DNA of 64,000 nt from Pseudomonas sp. R28(2017) (GCF_002112505.1 NZ_NEHW01000015.1:1-64000); one strand, 5' to 3'. Shown: positions 1 to 9,135, counted from the stretch's first letter. Made by a program: numbers and translations. The notes: generated by a model from the sequence alone, not told the origin.

Positions 1-1
1 C

Positions 2-1213
2 TCGGTCACCGAAACCGCCGACTCGATCACCCAATGGTGCGGCCACCGCCAGTTGCAGGCCGGCAGCATGGCGGCGCAGACCTTCGACTACCGCCAGCCG
101 CGCAACCGCCTGCCAGTGGCAATGCGCAGTATCAACCAACAGGGTGAGGTGCAGCGCTTCGAGGTCTACGCCCCCGGTCAGTACACCCACAGTACGTCTG
201 ACGAGGGCGAAGCGTGGATGCGCCTGCGCATCGAAGCGTTGGAGCTGACCGGCAAACGGTTCGAGGGCGCCAGCAACTGCCGGGCGATGCGCCCCGGCTA
301 CAGCTTCGAGTTGCTGCAGCACCCCGGCCATGAACGTGGCCCCCTGGGGGAGCGCGACTTCCTGCTGATGGAGGTGAACTGCGAAGGCCACAACAACTAC
401 CTCACCGGCCAGCAGGCCGGCTACGTCAACACCTTCACCTGCGTGCGCAAGAAGATCCCGTACCGCCCGCCGCAGAGCACGCCAAGGCCGACCATCAGCG
501 GCCCGCAGACCGCCATCGTCGTCGGCCCGCCGGGCGAAGAGATTTTCACCGACGAACTGGGCCGGGTGAAGGTGCAGTTCCACTGGGACCGCCACGGCGA
601 GTTCAACGAGCAGAGCTCCTGCTGGGTGCGTGTGGCGCAGGCCGGGGCCAGCGGTGGCTTCGGCAGCATCCAGATTCCACGGGTGGGTGACGAGGTGGTG
701 GTCCTGTTTCTCGACGGCAACCCGGACCGCCCGCTGATCATCGGCAGCCTCTACAACAGCCGCAATACCCCGCCATGGGACTTGCCGGCGAACAAGACCC
801 AGAGCGGGTTGCTGACGCGCTCGATCAAGGGCGATGGCGGCACCGCGAACTTCTTTCGCTTCGAAGACAAGGCCGGTGCCGAGCAGGTGATCCTGCACGC
901 CGAGCGCAACCTGGACACGGAAGTCGAACGCGACGAGACCCACTTCGTGGGCAACGACCGCAAGGTCACCGTCACCGGCACCCACCGCGAAATCATCGGC
1001 AACGACACGCTGATCAACATTCAGGACGGCTCGTACACCCTGCAGGTCGACAACCAGTTCATCCAGGTTACAGCCCAGCGGCACATCACCCTTCAGGTCG
1101 GTACCAGCAGCCTCACCTTGAAGCCGAACACGATCCTGATCCAGGCAGACAACATCGAGGTGCGCGGCAAGCACACCTTCGTCAAGGGCGACCGGGTGGA
1201 CATCAATGAGTAA
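2..1213 (+). CDS. vgrG: Type VI secretion spike protein VgrG (5' end outside window)
   Basis: This is the C-terminal 403 residues of a VgrG, the trimeric spike at the tip of the type VI secretion tube. The frame is open from base 2, so the gene starts before the window. The visible part contains the gp5-like OB region (FTDELGRVKVQFHWDRHG, then SSCWVRVAQ and IPRVGDEVVVLFLDGNPDRP) followed by the repetitive beta-helix needle (EVERDETHFVGNDRKVTVTG and similar), typical of the family. It overlaps the next gene by 8 bp. The following chaperone and PAAR-Rhs genes indicate that this VgrG carries the Rhs effector. There is no long C-terminal extension, so it is probably not itself an evolved effector. 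Identification is secure; subtype cannot be given from the fragment. Confidence 0.95.
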   Translation, partial: SVTETADSITQWCGHRQLQAGSMAAQTFDYRQPRNRLPVAMRSINQQGEVQRFEVYAPGQYTHSTSDEGEAWMRLRIEALELTGKRFEGASNCRAMRPGYSFELLQHPGHERGPLGERDFLLMEVNCEGHNNYLTGQQAGYVNTFTCVRKKIPYRPPQSTPRPTISGPQTAIVVGPPGEEIFTDELGRVKVQFHWDRHGEFNEQSSCWVRVAQAGASGGFGSIQIPRVGDEVVVLFLDGNPDRPLIIGSLYNSRNTPPWDLPANKTQSGLLTRSIKGDGGTANFFRFEDKAGAEQVILHAERNLDTEVERDETHFVGNDRKVTVTGTHREIIGNDTLINIQDGSYTLQVDNQFIQVTAQRHITLQVGTSSLTLKPNTILIQADNIEVRGKHTFVKGDRVDINE

Positions 1214-1793
1214 CCAGTTCGGCAGGACAAAACCCAATATCTACGACCGCCTCTGGCAGAAACGCGAAGCCGCCGAGGCCCGGGCCAGAGAGCAGGCCGA
1301 ACAGGAGGCTGCGCTTGCGCTGCAGCCTCCACCCGCCTTGCCAGTGCTACCCGAGCGCAACGCCATGACGATCGCCGGGCTGCAGCTGCTGATGCCACAA
1401 GGTGCAAGGCTGTGCGATGTGTGGGCCACGCTTGAGGTTGGCGGGCACAGTGTCATTGTCAACGCCCGCAGCCGCAGCGTTGCACAGACGCTGACGCTTG
1501 ACCGGGCACTGGAGGACTACCTGGCAGAGGCCCGTCGGCAGCATGCCGAGGTTACCCCGGTGCGCCAGCAGACCTGCCTTCTCGCCGGGCACCCGGCGTT
1601 GTTGCTGGACTATCTGTTCGACCAGCACGAGGCGCGCCGGCATTGCCGCACCGTGCTCACGCTGATCCCGCCCAGTGACGGCCAAGAAGCGCGGTCATTT
1701 TCCCTCTCGACCGTCATCGATCCCGACCTGAGGCCGCTGGCCGACTGGCTGATCGACTTCGACGCCATGCTCGCAGCCATCACCTGCGCCTGA
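1206..1793 (+). CDS. DcrB/DUF1795-like Eag-type T6SS chaperone, first of two
   Basis: A 195-residue cytoplasmic protein with no signal peptide. Residues 1-50 are charged and glutamine/alanine rich (likely helical), followed by a globular part of about 140 residues resembling the DcrB/DUF1795 fold (for example TLTLDRALEDYLAEA and HPALLLDYLFDQ). Its ATG lies inside the end of vgrG, indicating translational coupling. In known T6SS loci, DUF1795 (Eag) proteins bind the hydrophobic N-terminal helices of PAAR-Rhs effectors and keep them soluble until loading. The N-terminal extension is not seen in the second copy, so it may have a different partner such as VgrG. Family assignment is by resemblance and position. 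Confidence 0.7.
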   Translation: MSNQFGRTKPNIYDRLWQKREAAEARAREQAEQEAALALQPPPALPVLPERNAMTIAGLQLLMPQGARLCDVWATLEVGGHSVIVNARSRSVAQTLTLDRALEDYLAEARRQHAEVTPVRQQTCLLAGHPALLLDYLFDQHEARRHCRTVLTLIPPSDGQEARSFSLSTVIDPDLRPLADWLIDFDAMLAAITCA

Positions 1794-1820
1794 TTCGATC
1801 ACCAAGGAATACAACAGCCA

Positions 1821-2288
1821 ATGGACTATCCACTTGCCGAAGGCACCCTCCATCTGCCCGAGGGTCTGCAGGACCGCACCGTCAACATCTTCGTCCAGCC
1901 CAACAGCGGCCCGGCGCAACTGAACATCAACCTCTCACGCGATGACCTGCTGGCGGACGAAAGCTTGAGCGCCTATGTCGACCGGCAAGTTGCGCTGATC
2001 GGCACCAAGCTGCGCAACTACACCCTACTGGCCAGGCGACCGGCCAGTCTGTCGGCCTCGACACCGTTGGCGGGCCTGCAGGTCGATGCCTACTACCTGC
2101 ACGAAGGCCGGCCGGTGTACCAGCGCCAGGCAGCATTCGAAGTGGTCCCCGGCCGCATCCTGGTGTTCTCCGCTACAAGCCAGAGCGATTTCGATGACCG
2201 GCAGAACGCAGGCTGGCAACAGCTGCTCGATGGTTTCCGGCCACGCGACGCTGCAAGTACCGCCCACGCTCGATTGCCACAGGAGTAG
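1821..2288 (+). CDS. DcrB/DUF1795-like Eag-type T6SS chaperone, second of two
   Basis: A 155-residue protein with the typical Eag/DUF1795 opening (acidic, DYPLAEGTLHLPEG followed by DRTVNIFVQP) and ending (GWQQLLDGFRP). It stops 5 bp before the Rhs effector start. In characterised systems the Eag gene immediately upstream of a prePAAR-Rhs gene encodes the dedicated chaperone that shields the effector's transmembrane helices. The downstream effector indeed has hydrophobic N-terminal segments and a prePAAR motif, so this is the most likely cognate chaperone. Start chosen at the ATG with AAGGAA about 12 bases upstream. Confidence 0.8.
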   Translation: MDYPLAEGTLHLPEGLQDRTVNIFVQPNSGPAQLNINLSRDDLLADESLSAYVDRQVALIGTKLRNYTLLARRPASLSASTPLAGLQVDAYYLHEGRPVYQRQAAFEVVPGRILVFSATSQSDFDDRQNAGWQQLLDGFRPRDAASTAHARLPQE

Positions 2289-2293
2289 GCGCC

Positions 2294-5200
2294 ATGTTCG
2301 AAGCAGCGCGCCTGGGCGACGAAATCGAACACACCGGTGCCCTGGCCGGTTTTCTGGCCGGTGCGGTGGTGGGCCTGGCCATCGTCGCGGCAGCGTCCTT
2401 CATGATTTGCACGGCAGGCCTTGGCGGCATCCTGTTGCCGCTGGTCATTGGCATCGGCGCCAGCTTCCTGCCATCGCTGGGGGAATCATTCGGCGCAATG
2501 TTCAGTTCGCCGGCCGGGCACATCGAACGGCCAGGCTGTTCCGACAACGTGTTCATCAACGGCCGCAACGCCGCCCACGCCACCTTGAGCACCGCCCAGT
2601 GCGACAAGCACCCGGCGCCGGTGCTGGTGGCCGAAGGCTCCACCAATGTGTTCATCAACGGCGTGCCCGCCGCACGCTCGGGCGACAAGCTGACCTGCGG
2701 CGCGAGGATCGCCGGCGGTTCGCGCAATGTCTTCATCGGCGGTGGCACCAAGCGTTACTTGCCGGTGAATGAAGAGGTGCCCGACGCGTTGCGCGTCACC
2801 GTCGACATCCTGATGGTGGTCGCATCCATGGGCCGTTCGGTGTTCAGCGTGGCCACCCTGGGGCTGCAGGCTGGCCTCAAGGCGGCGAGCCCCTGCGCCT
2901 TGCGGGTCGGTGCGTCGATCGCGGCCAGTTACCTGGCGGGCCGCTACCTCATTGGCCCGGCGGTGGAGCGCGCGCTGGGCGGCCTGGTCGGCAACCCGGT
3001 CGACCTGACCTGCGGCCGCAAGGTGCTGCCCGACGAGACCGACTTCAGCTTGCCAGGGCTGATGCCGCTGAACTGGACCCGCTTCTATGCCAGCGACCTC
3101 GACGTCGGCAGCGTGCTGGGCCGAGGCTGGGTCTTGCCCTGGGAACAGAGCCTGCGCCGCAATGGCCGGTTCATCTACCTCAAGGACAACCAGGGGCGCA
3201 GCGTGCCCTTCGTCGATGTGGAGCCCGGCCAGCGCCTGTTCAACCCCAACGAGCAGGTCTACCTGGTGCGCAGCCAGGGTGGCCACTACCTGCTGCAGAC
3301 CCTGGACAACCTCTTCTTCTATTTCGGCGAGGTGCCCAACGACAACCGCGAAGTGCCGCTGCAGCGCCTTGAAAATGCCCAAGGGCATTATCTGCATTTC
3401 AGCCGCGATGCGGCCGGGCTGCTGACGGACATCAGCGCCCCAGGCGGCATCAGGGTCCACCTGCATTACGACCACCCGCTCGGGCGCCTGACCGAGGTCC
3501 GGCGCATCGTCGCCCAGGCCTGCATGGAAACCCTGGTGCAGTACCGGTACGACGATGCCGGCCAGTTGGCCGAAGTGATCAACCGCAACGGCGACACGGT
3601 GCGCGAGTTCGGTTACGCCGATAGCCTGATGAGCCGCCACGGCAACGCCTTGGGCCTGATCTGCGAATACCGCTGGCAAACCCTCGAGGGCCAGCCTCGT
3701 GTGGTCGAACACACGACCAGTGACGGCGAGCACTTCCACTTCCGCTATGACGTGGCCGGCCGTACCAGCTGGGCCACCGATGTGCTGGGCCGCGAACTGG
3801 AGATCCAGTACAACGCCGACCACCGCGTCATCGCCAGCCGCGACTTTGGCGGCGAGCGCTACGGCATCGACCTGGACGACTTCGGCAACCTGGCCGGCAT
3901 CGACCTGCCTGACGGCAATCACCTGGCCTTCACGTACGACGAGCTCTCCCGGCTGACCGAGGAAACCGACCCGCTGGGCCGCTCAATCCATTACAAGCAC
4001 CACCTCGCCACGCCCCTGGTCACCGAAACCCGCTTCCCCGACGGCAGCCTCTGGCAGGCCCGCTACGACCATAAAGGCAACCTGATCACCGAGATCGACC
4101 CGCTGGGCCACAAGACCCAATACCTGATCAGCGATGACGGCCTGCCGCACACGATCATCGATGACAACTTCAAGTCCCGGTACCTGTGGTGGAACGCGTA
4201 CGCCCAGGTCGAACATTTCCAGGACTGCTCCGGCAAGAGCACCTGGTACCGCTACGACGATCGCCAGCACCTGATCGCGGTCACCGATGCGCTGAACCAG
4301 ACCACCACGCTGGAACGCAAACCGGACGGCGAAGTGCTGCGCATCCACCATCCGGATGGCAGTTCGGAAACCTTCACCTACAACGCCCTGGGCCAGGTGC
4401 TGACCCACACCGACGGCAAAGGCCAGACCACGCGTCTGCAGCGCACCTTGCGCGGCTTGCCGAGCAACCGGCAGGACGCCAAGGGCGCGTGGATCCACTA
4501 CGAATACGACAAGGCCCTGCGCCTGACCGCGCTGGTCAACGAGAACAACGCGGCCTACCGCTTTGCCTATGACGCATCGGACCGCCTGAGTGAAGAGGTG
4601 CGAGTCGACAACCTGACCCGACGCTTCAGCTACGACGCCGGCGGCCATCTGATACGCCTGGACGAAATCGGCTACGGCGAAAACGGCGAACGCCCGGAAC
4701 GCCATACGCTGTTCGAGCGCGACGCCATTGGCCGCTTGCTGGCCAAGGTCAACCGCGATGCCCGGCAAGACTTTACGTATGACGAGCTAGACCGGTTGCT
4801 GAGCATCCAGCGGCAGCCGACCAGTGTCGGCAAAAAGCTGGGCATCACCGCTGAGACGCTGGGCTATAGCTACGACCTGCTGGGGCGACTGACCCAGGAA
4901 CTGGGCCCGAGCGGCGCACTGAACTATGAGTACGACCGGCTCAGCAACCTGACCACGCTGACCCTGCCGGATGGTCGCAAGCTCAACCACCTGTACTACG
5001 GCAGCGGCCACCTGCACCAGTTGAACCTCGACGGCCAGGTGATCAGCGACATGGAACGCGACGATCTGCACCGCGAGGTCTACCGGACACAGGGCAAGCT
5101 CACCAGCTGCTTCGGTTACGACGCCATGGGGCGCAAGGCCTGGCAGTTTGCCTCGACCTTGCCGGCCGACAAGCTCTCGCAGGTGCACAACAACGGCATC

Positions 5201-6532
5201 AATACCTCGCTGCTGGTGGAGCATGCTTACAACCCGATTCATCGGCGCTACCAGTACGATCCGGCTGGAGAACTGGTGCGCACCCTCGACAAGTTGCGGG
5301 GCGAGATCCGTTACGAATACGAAGCCAACGGCCAGTTACGCAGCCGCGACCCCGGCTCGCTCATCAACTGTGAAACATTCCGCTACGACGCGGCGGCCAA
5401 CCCTTTGGACCTCAATGCGCGGCAGTTTGCCAAGGTCGAGGACAACCGGATCAAGCAGTGGCGAGATCAGCAGTACCGCTACGATCCTTGGGGCAACCTG
5501 ATCGAGAAATGGTCCAGGCATTACGTCAAGCAGCAGCGGTTCAGCTATGACGACGAGAACCGGTTGGTGCACGCCGAGACCTATGTCGACGGCACGCTGA
5601 AGAGCATTGGGCACTACCGCTATGACAGCCTGGGGCGGCGGGTGGCGAAACAGGTCGAGATCGGTAGACAGGTCGAAGAGAAGCGCTTTCTCTGGCAAGG
5701 GCTGAGGATGCTGCGCGAGGAGATGCCTGGGCACAGCATCCTGTACTTGTATGAACCAGGTAGCTATGCGCCGCTGGCGCGGGTAGATCAGGTAGAAGGT
5801 GAAGAGCCCAAGCTTTACTACTTCCATACCGATCAGATCGGCACGCCGCTGGAGCTGACGGACAGCGATGGCAAGATCGTTTGGCAGGCGACGTATCGCT
5901 CATGGGGCTCGATTGAACAGCTGGCTGTCCATCAGGTCGAGCAGAATCTACGCTTCCAAGGGCAATATTTTGATGTCGAAACAGGGCTGCATTACAACAC
6001 ATTCCGCTATTACGGACCTGAGCTTGGACGCTATGTCACGCAGGATCCTATTGGGCTAGAAGGTGGCGCTAACTTCTACGCATATGTACCGAGCCCAATC
6101 ACCTGGGTAGATCCTCTCGGGCTCGCCGCATGCCCTATGCGCGAAGTAAACGGGACACGAATATTCGGCAAAGGGCAAAGAGATGGGACGCCAGGGCATG
6201 ATCAGTTGTCTGAGGCTATCGCTAACAAAATGGCAATGAGCGGAAAGTTTAAAGAGATCTATTTAAATAGATCCTACAGTTTCGCAAATGGTAATGGAGT
6301 ATCGGGACGACGTCCTGACATCATGGCCATTGACAAATTCGGAAGGATTCACGCCATCGAGTTGGCCTCTAAAAGCGATATGGGAAAGAAGCTGCCGTCA
6401 TTAACCGTGCGAAATCAGGCTGCAATGAATAATTTGCCGACAAGCGGCCAAGGCAGCATTATTGTGTTGAAACATCCTTACAACGCGTCTAAGATGAAAA
6501 GCATCTTAGACAATTTAATTGATAGCATATAG
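2294..6532 (+). CDS. rhs: prePAAR-PAAR-Rhs T6SS effector with nuclease-like C-terminal toxin
   Basis: A 1412-residue polymorphic toxin. Residues 4-13 match the prePAAR motif AARxxDxxxH. Hydrophobic helices follow at about 17-38 and 43-60, a PAAR tip domain at about 71-156, and a second hydrophobic stretch at about 165-230. The long Rhs/YD-repeat shell (many YDxxGxL units) then runs to the conserved core end (RYVTQDPIGLEGG ... WVDPLGL near 1275). The last ~134 residues (from about base 6128) are AT-rich, variable, and hold PD-(D/E)XK-like elements: RRPDIMAI, then IHAIELASKSD. This suggests a restriction-endonuclease-fold DNase, though catalysis is unproven. PAAR docks on VgrG, Rhs encloses the toxin, and the upstream Eag proteins guard the helices. 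Confidence 0.93.
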   Translation: MFEAARLGDEIEHTGALAGFLAGAVVGLAIVAAASFMICTAGLGGILLPLVIGIGASFLPSLGESFGAMFSSPAGHIERPGCSDNVFINGRNAAHATLSTAQCDKHPAPVLVAEGSTNVFINGVPAARSGDKLTCGARIAGGSRNVFIGGGTKRYLPVNEEVPDALRVTVDILMVVASMGRSVFSVATLGLQAGLKAASPCALRVGASIAASYLAGRYLIGPAVERALGGLVGNPVDLTCGRKVLPDETDFSLPGLMPLNWTRFYASDLDVGSVLGRGWVLPWEQSLRRNGRFIYLKDNQGRSVPFVDVEPGQRLFNPNEQVYLVRSQGGHYLLQTLDNLFFYFGEVPNDNREVPLQRLENAQGHYLHFSRDAAGLLTDISAPGGIRVHLHYDHPLGRLTEVRRIVAQACMETLVQYRYDDAGQLAEVINRNGDTVREFGYADSLMSRHGNALGLICEYRWQTLEGQPRVVEHTTSDGEHFHFRYDVAGRTSWATDVLGRELEIQYNADHRVIASRDFGGERYGIDLDDFGNLAGIDLPDGNHLAFTYDELSRLTEETDPLGRSIHYKHHLATPLVTETRFPDGSLWQARYDHKGNLITEIDPLGHKTQYLISDDGLPHTIIDDNFKSRYLWWNAYAQVEHFQDCSGKSTWYRYDDRQHLIAVTDALNQTTTLERKPDGEVLRIHHPDGSSETFTYNALGQVLTHTDGKGQTTRLQRTLRGLPSNRQDAKGAWIHYEYDKALRLTALVNENNAAYRFAYDASDRLSEEVRVDNLTRRFSYDAGGHLIRLDEIGYGENGERPERHTLFERDAIGRLLAKVNRDARQDFTYDELDRLLSIQRQPTSVGKKLGITAETLGYSYDLLGRLTQELGPSGALNYEYDRLSNLTTLTLPDGRKLNHLYYGSGHLHQLNLDGQVISDMERDDLHREVYRTQGKLTSCFGYDAMGRKAWQFASTLPADKLSQVHNNGINTSLLVEHAYNPIHRRYQYDPAGELVRTLDKLRGEIRYEYEANGQLRSRDPGSLINCETFRYDAAANPLDLNARQFAKVEDNRIKQWRDQQYRYDPWGNLIEKWSRHYVKQQRFSYDDENRLVHAETYVDGTLKSIGHYRYDSLGRRVAKQVEIGRQVEEKRFLWQGLRMLREEMPGHSILYLYEPGSYAPLARVDQVEGEEPKLYYFHTDQIGTPLELTDSDGKIVWQATYRSWGSIEQLAVHQVEQNLRFQGQYFDVETGLHYNTFRYYGPELGRYVTQDPIGLEGGANFYAYVPSPITWVDPLGLAACPMREVNGTRIFGKGQRDGTPGHDQLSEAIANKMAMSGKFKEIYLNRSYSFANGNGVSGRRPDIMAIDKFGRIHAIELASKSDMGKKLPSLTVRNQAAMNNLPTSGQGSIIVLKHPYNASKMKSILDNLIDSI
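4856..5975 (+). repeat. Direct repeat of rhs core, copy 1 (with 7505-8624)
   Basis: About 1.1 kb of the main rhs gene recurs with only scattered differences at 7505-8624, with a constant offset of 2649 bases. Homology fades where the variable toxin tail begins. Exchange between the copies would keep the reading frame and swap the toxin tail. Confidence 0.9.
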
Positions 6533-6542
6533 GTAATGTCAT

Positions 6543-7343
6543 ATGCACACCACTAATGCGATGGCAATTTACGGCATAGAACAAATCACTCCTGAGACCG
6601 CATATGAACTGGGGATGCTTTTCTTTCAGATCATAGGATTGGCCATCACATCCTCCGGATACTATAAAGCCGGAAAAAATATATCAGAAGAAGACATCGA
6701 ATTCATTGAAGCGTCTTTAACTGATTTGAAGCGCGAGATCAAAGCCAACAACGCAACGTCATTCAGGCTTTACTGTGAAAGTGAAAGCGGCGCTCTGTGG
6801 GATGCATCTTTTGGGTACTCAACCACCGACTTTGGTGGATTTTATCATATTGATGCACAAGCAGACCCTGCGCACTTTGAGAGGGGGGATTTTTTAGACT
6901 TTATTAACAAATTTTGCAATCCAAACCCTTTGAGCTACGCAATATTCTATTCAGCAGATGATGTTTCTGAAGGGCTTTATTATGCCGAAGATGAAAACCT
7001 AGTCAGCATTTACAACTACGAGAGCCCAGGCCTATTCAGCAAAGAGACCGGAGGCAGATTTAAGGGAGCAGAGAGATATAAAAACAAAACGCTAAGAATG
7101 GTATACCCTATAAACATTATCAACAAGGAACACCTAAGCCTACAGATCAAAGGCCGCAGTTTACGAGACTGGATATTAAGCAATATAAGGCATGGCACCC
7201 TAAAGGAAATCTCAAACAAAACATGGGCGTGGGAAATTGAAAGCAAAAACCTGGAGCAAGTTAACAACGATCTTGGAAGTGAGGGCATGTTAATTTCCTG
7301 GAAGTCCTCACACCCCTCAAGAAAATCTAAATTGTTGCCTTAA
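6543..7343 (+). CDS. Putative immunity protein for the Rhs C-terminal toxin
   Basis: A 266-residue AT-rich gene starting 10 bp after the Rhs toxin stop, the standard place for a cognate immunity gene. No signal peptide or membrane segment is visible, so a cytoplasmic protein that binds the toxin is expected. The region LRMVYPINIINKEHL near residue 185 has the look of several immunity families, but I do not recognise the family with confidence. An alternative start is the ATG at 6561. Function is inferred from position and base composition. Confidence 0.65.
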   Translation: MHTTNAMAIYGIEQITPETAYELGMLFFQIIGLAITSSGYYKAGKNISEEDIEFIEASLTDLKREIKANNATSFRLYCESESGALWDASFGYSTTDFGGFYHIDAQADPAHFERGDFLDFINKFCNPNPLSYAIFYSADDVSEGLYYAEDENLVSIYNYESPGLFSKETGGRFKGAERYKNKTLRMVYPINIINKEHLSLQIKGRSLRDWILSNIRHGTLKEISNKTWAWEIESKNLEQVNNDLGSEGMLISWKSSHPSRKSKLLP

Positions 7344-7420
7344 GCTTGTTGAAATTTAATATTTTCTCGGTTAGGAAGGGCACCGTGGCCATCTGACTCA
7401 ATAGGACAAAATTGGATCCA

Positions 7421-7504
7421 GCGAAACGGCGAACGCCCCAGAGTTCCATACGCTGTTCGAGCGCGACACCATTGGCCGCTTGCTGGCCAAGGTCAACCGC
7501 AATG
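7421..7504 (+). pseudogene. Frameshifted rhs-core scrap joining the second cassette
   Basis: These bases match the main rhs gene around 4678-4760, with the junction shared over the last few bases, then jump to the match at 4856. Relative to the parent gene, 95 bases are missing at the junction. That changes frame and creates an in-phase TAG (GCTGGGCTATAG) in the original rhs phase. This part therefore cannot be translated continuously with the following rhs core in the native frame. Confidence 0.75.
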
Positions 7505-9124
7505 ACGCTGGGCTATAGCTACGACCTGCTGGGGCGACTGACCCAGGAACTGGGCCCGAGCGGCGCACTGGACTATGAGTACGACCGGCTCAGCAACCTG
7601 ACCACGCTGACCCTGCCGGATGGTCGCAAGCTCAACCACCTGTACTACGGCAGCGGCCACCTGCACCAGTTGAACCTCGACGGCCAGGTGATCAGCGACA
7701 TGGAACGCGACGATCTGCACCGTGAGGTCTACCGCACCCAGGGCAAGGTCACCAGTTGCTTTGGCTACGACGCCATGGGGCGCAAGGCCTGGCAGTTTGC
7801 CTCGACCTTGCCGGCCGACAAGCTCTCGCAGGTGCACAACAACGGCATCAATACCTCGCTGCTGGTGGAGCATGCTTACAACCCAATTCACCGCCGTTAC
7901 CAGTACGACCCGGCTGGAGAACTGGTGCGCACCCTCGACAAGTTGCGGGGCGAGATCCGCTACGAATACGAAGCCAACGGCCAGTTGCGCAGCCGCGACC
8001 CCGGCTCGCTCATCAACTGTGAAACATTCCGCTACGACGCGGCGGCCAACCCTTTGGACCTCAATGCGCGGCAGTTTGCCAAGGTCGAGGACAACCGGAT
8101 CAAGCAGTGGCGAGATCAGCAGTACCGCTACGATCCTTGGGGCAACCTGATCGAGAAATGGTCCAGGCATTACGTCAAGCAGCAGCGGTTCAGCTATGAC
8201 GACGAGAACCGGTTGGTGCACGCCGAGACCTATGTCGACGGCACGCTGAAGAGTATTGGGCATTACCGCTATGACAGCCTGGGACGGCGGGTGGCGAAAC
8301 AGGTCGAGATCGGTAGGCAGGTCGAAGAGAAGCGCTTTCTCTGGCAAGGGCTGAGGATGCTGCTTGAGGAGATGCCTGGGCAGAACATCCTGTACCTGTA
8401 TGAGCCAGGTAGCTATGCGCCGTTGGCGCGGGTCGATCAACTGGAAGGTGAAGCGCAGAAGCTTTACTACTTCCATACGGATCAGATTGGTACGCCGCTG
8501 GAGCTGACGGACACCGATGGCACGATTGTTTGGCAGGCGACGTATCGGTCGTGGGGTTCGATAGAGCAACTAGCTGTCGAGCAGGTCGAGCAGAATCTGC
8601 GCTTCCAAGGCCAGTACGCTGATCACGAAACAGGGCTGCATTACAACATCTTCCGATACTATGATTCTGAGATCGGACGCTTTGTTACTCAGGATCCGAT
8701 AGGGTTGCTAGGGGGGGACAATTTATATCAATATGCTCCGAACCCAGTTGGTTGGTTGGATCCCTGGGGCTGGGCCTGCATCCCAAACAAAGTAGCTGGG
8801 ACCTCTCGAGAAGCTAGGGCAAAACTACTATTCGAGAAAAGGTATGGGAAAAGAAATGTTCTGAGTGAACGTTATCTGCGAAATGCTGAAGGTAAGATTG
8901 TAAAAGACCCACTGACGGGTGAGGGTCGCCGGATAGACTTCGTCATCAAGAATACTGAGGGAAGTGGAGTCGCGAAAGAAATCACGAGTCTAACGGCACC
9001 AAAAATTGCACAGCTAGAAAAAGAAATGCGAATTCGTGAGGCTGGGGGAGTGTTTGTGCGCGACCCCGTGGCAAAGAGACTGATTGAAATTAACGATATT
9101 TCAACCGTGGTTCGAGTGAGATAG
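7502..9124 (+). CDS. Orphan rhs 3' core with alternative C-terminal toxin
   Basis: About 540 residues if translated from the ATG at 7502; reading can also extend in frame to a TTG at 7412, but that leader is not Rhs-like. The first ~370 residues are nearly identical to the end of the main Rhs shell; the core ends at GRFVTQDPIGLLGG and LDPWGW. A new AT-richer tail of about 115 residues follows (from roughly 8776). It contains SREARAKLLFEKRYG, GEGRRIDFVIK and VAKEITS, resembling a restriction-endonuclease-fold toxin family. It has no PAAR domain or obvious ribosome site, so it is probably a silent replacement cassette rather than an expressed effector. Confidence 0.75.
   Translation: MTLGYSYDLLGRLTQELGPSGALDYEYDRLSNLTTLTLPDGRKLNHLYYGSGHLHQLNLDGQVISDMERDDLHREVYRTQGKVTSCFGYDAMGRKAWQFASTLPADKLSQVHNNGINTSLLVEHAYNPIHRRYQYDPAGELVRTLDKLRGEIRYEYEANGQLRSRDPGSLINCETFRYDAAANPLDLNARQFAKVEDNRIKQWRDQQYRYDPWGNLIEKWSRHYVKQQRFSYDDENRLVHAETYVDGTLKSIGHYRYDSLGRRVAKQVEIGRQVEEKRFLWQGLRMLLEEMPGQNILYLYEPGSYAPLARVDQLEGEAQKLYYFHTDQIGTPLELTDTDGTIVWQATYRSWGSIEQLAVEQVEQNLRFQGQYADHETGLHYNIFRYYDSEIGRFVTQDPIGLLGGDNLYQYAPNPVGWLDPWGWACIPNKVAGTSREARAKLLFEKRYGKRNVLSERYLRNAEGKIVKDPLTGEGRRIDFVIKNTEGSGVAKEITSLTAPKIAQLEKEMRIREAGGVFVRDPVAKRLIEINDISTVVRVR
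7505..8624 (+). repeat. Direct repeat of rhs core, copy 2 (with 4856-5975)
   Basis: This is the second copy of the rhs-core repeat, carrying the alternative toxin. A ~220-bp subset is repeated a third time at 9470-9692 in broken form. Confidence 0.9.
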
Positions 9125-9135
9125 AGAGGTTGAAG

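Noticed and set aside
2486..3922. Minus-strand open frame of 478 codons opposite rhs
   Set aside because: Typical antisense of GC-rich YD-repeat DNA; the Rhs protein accounts for the region.
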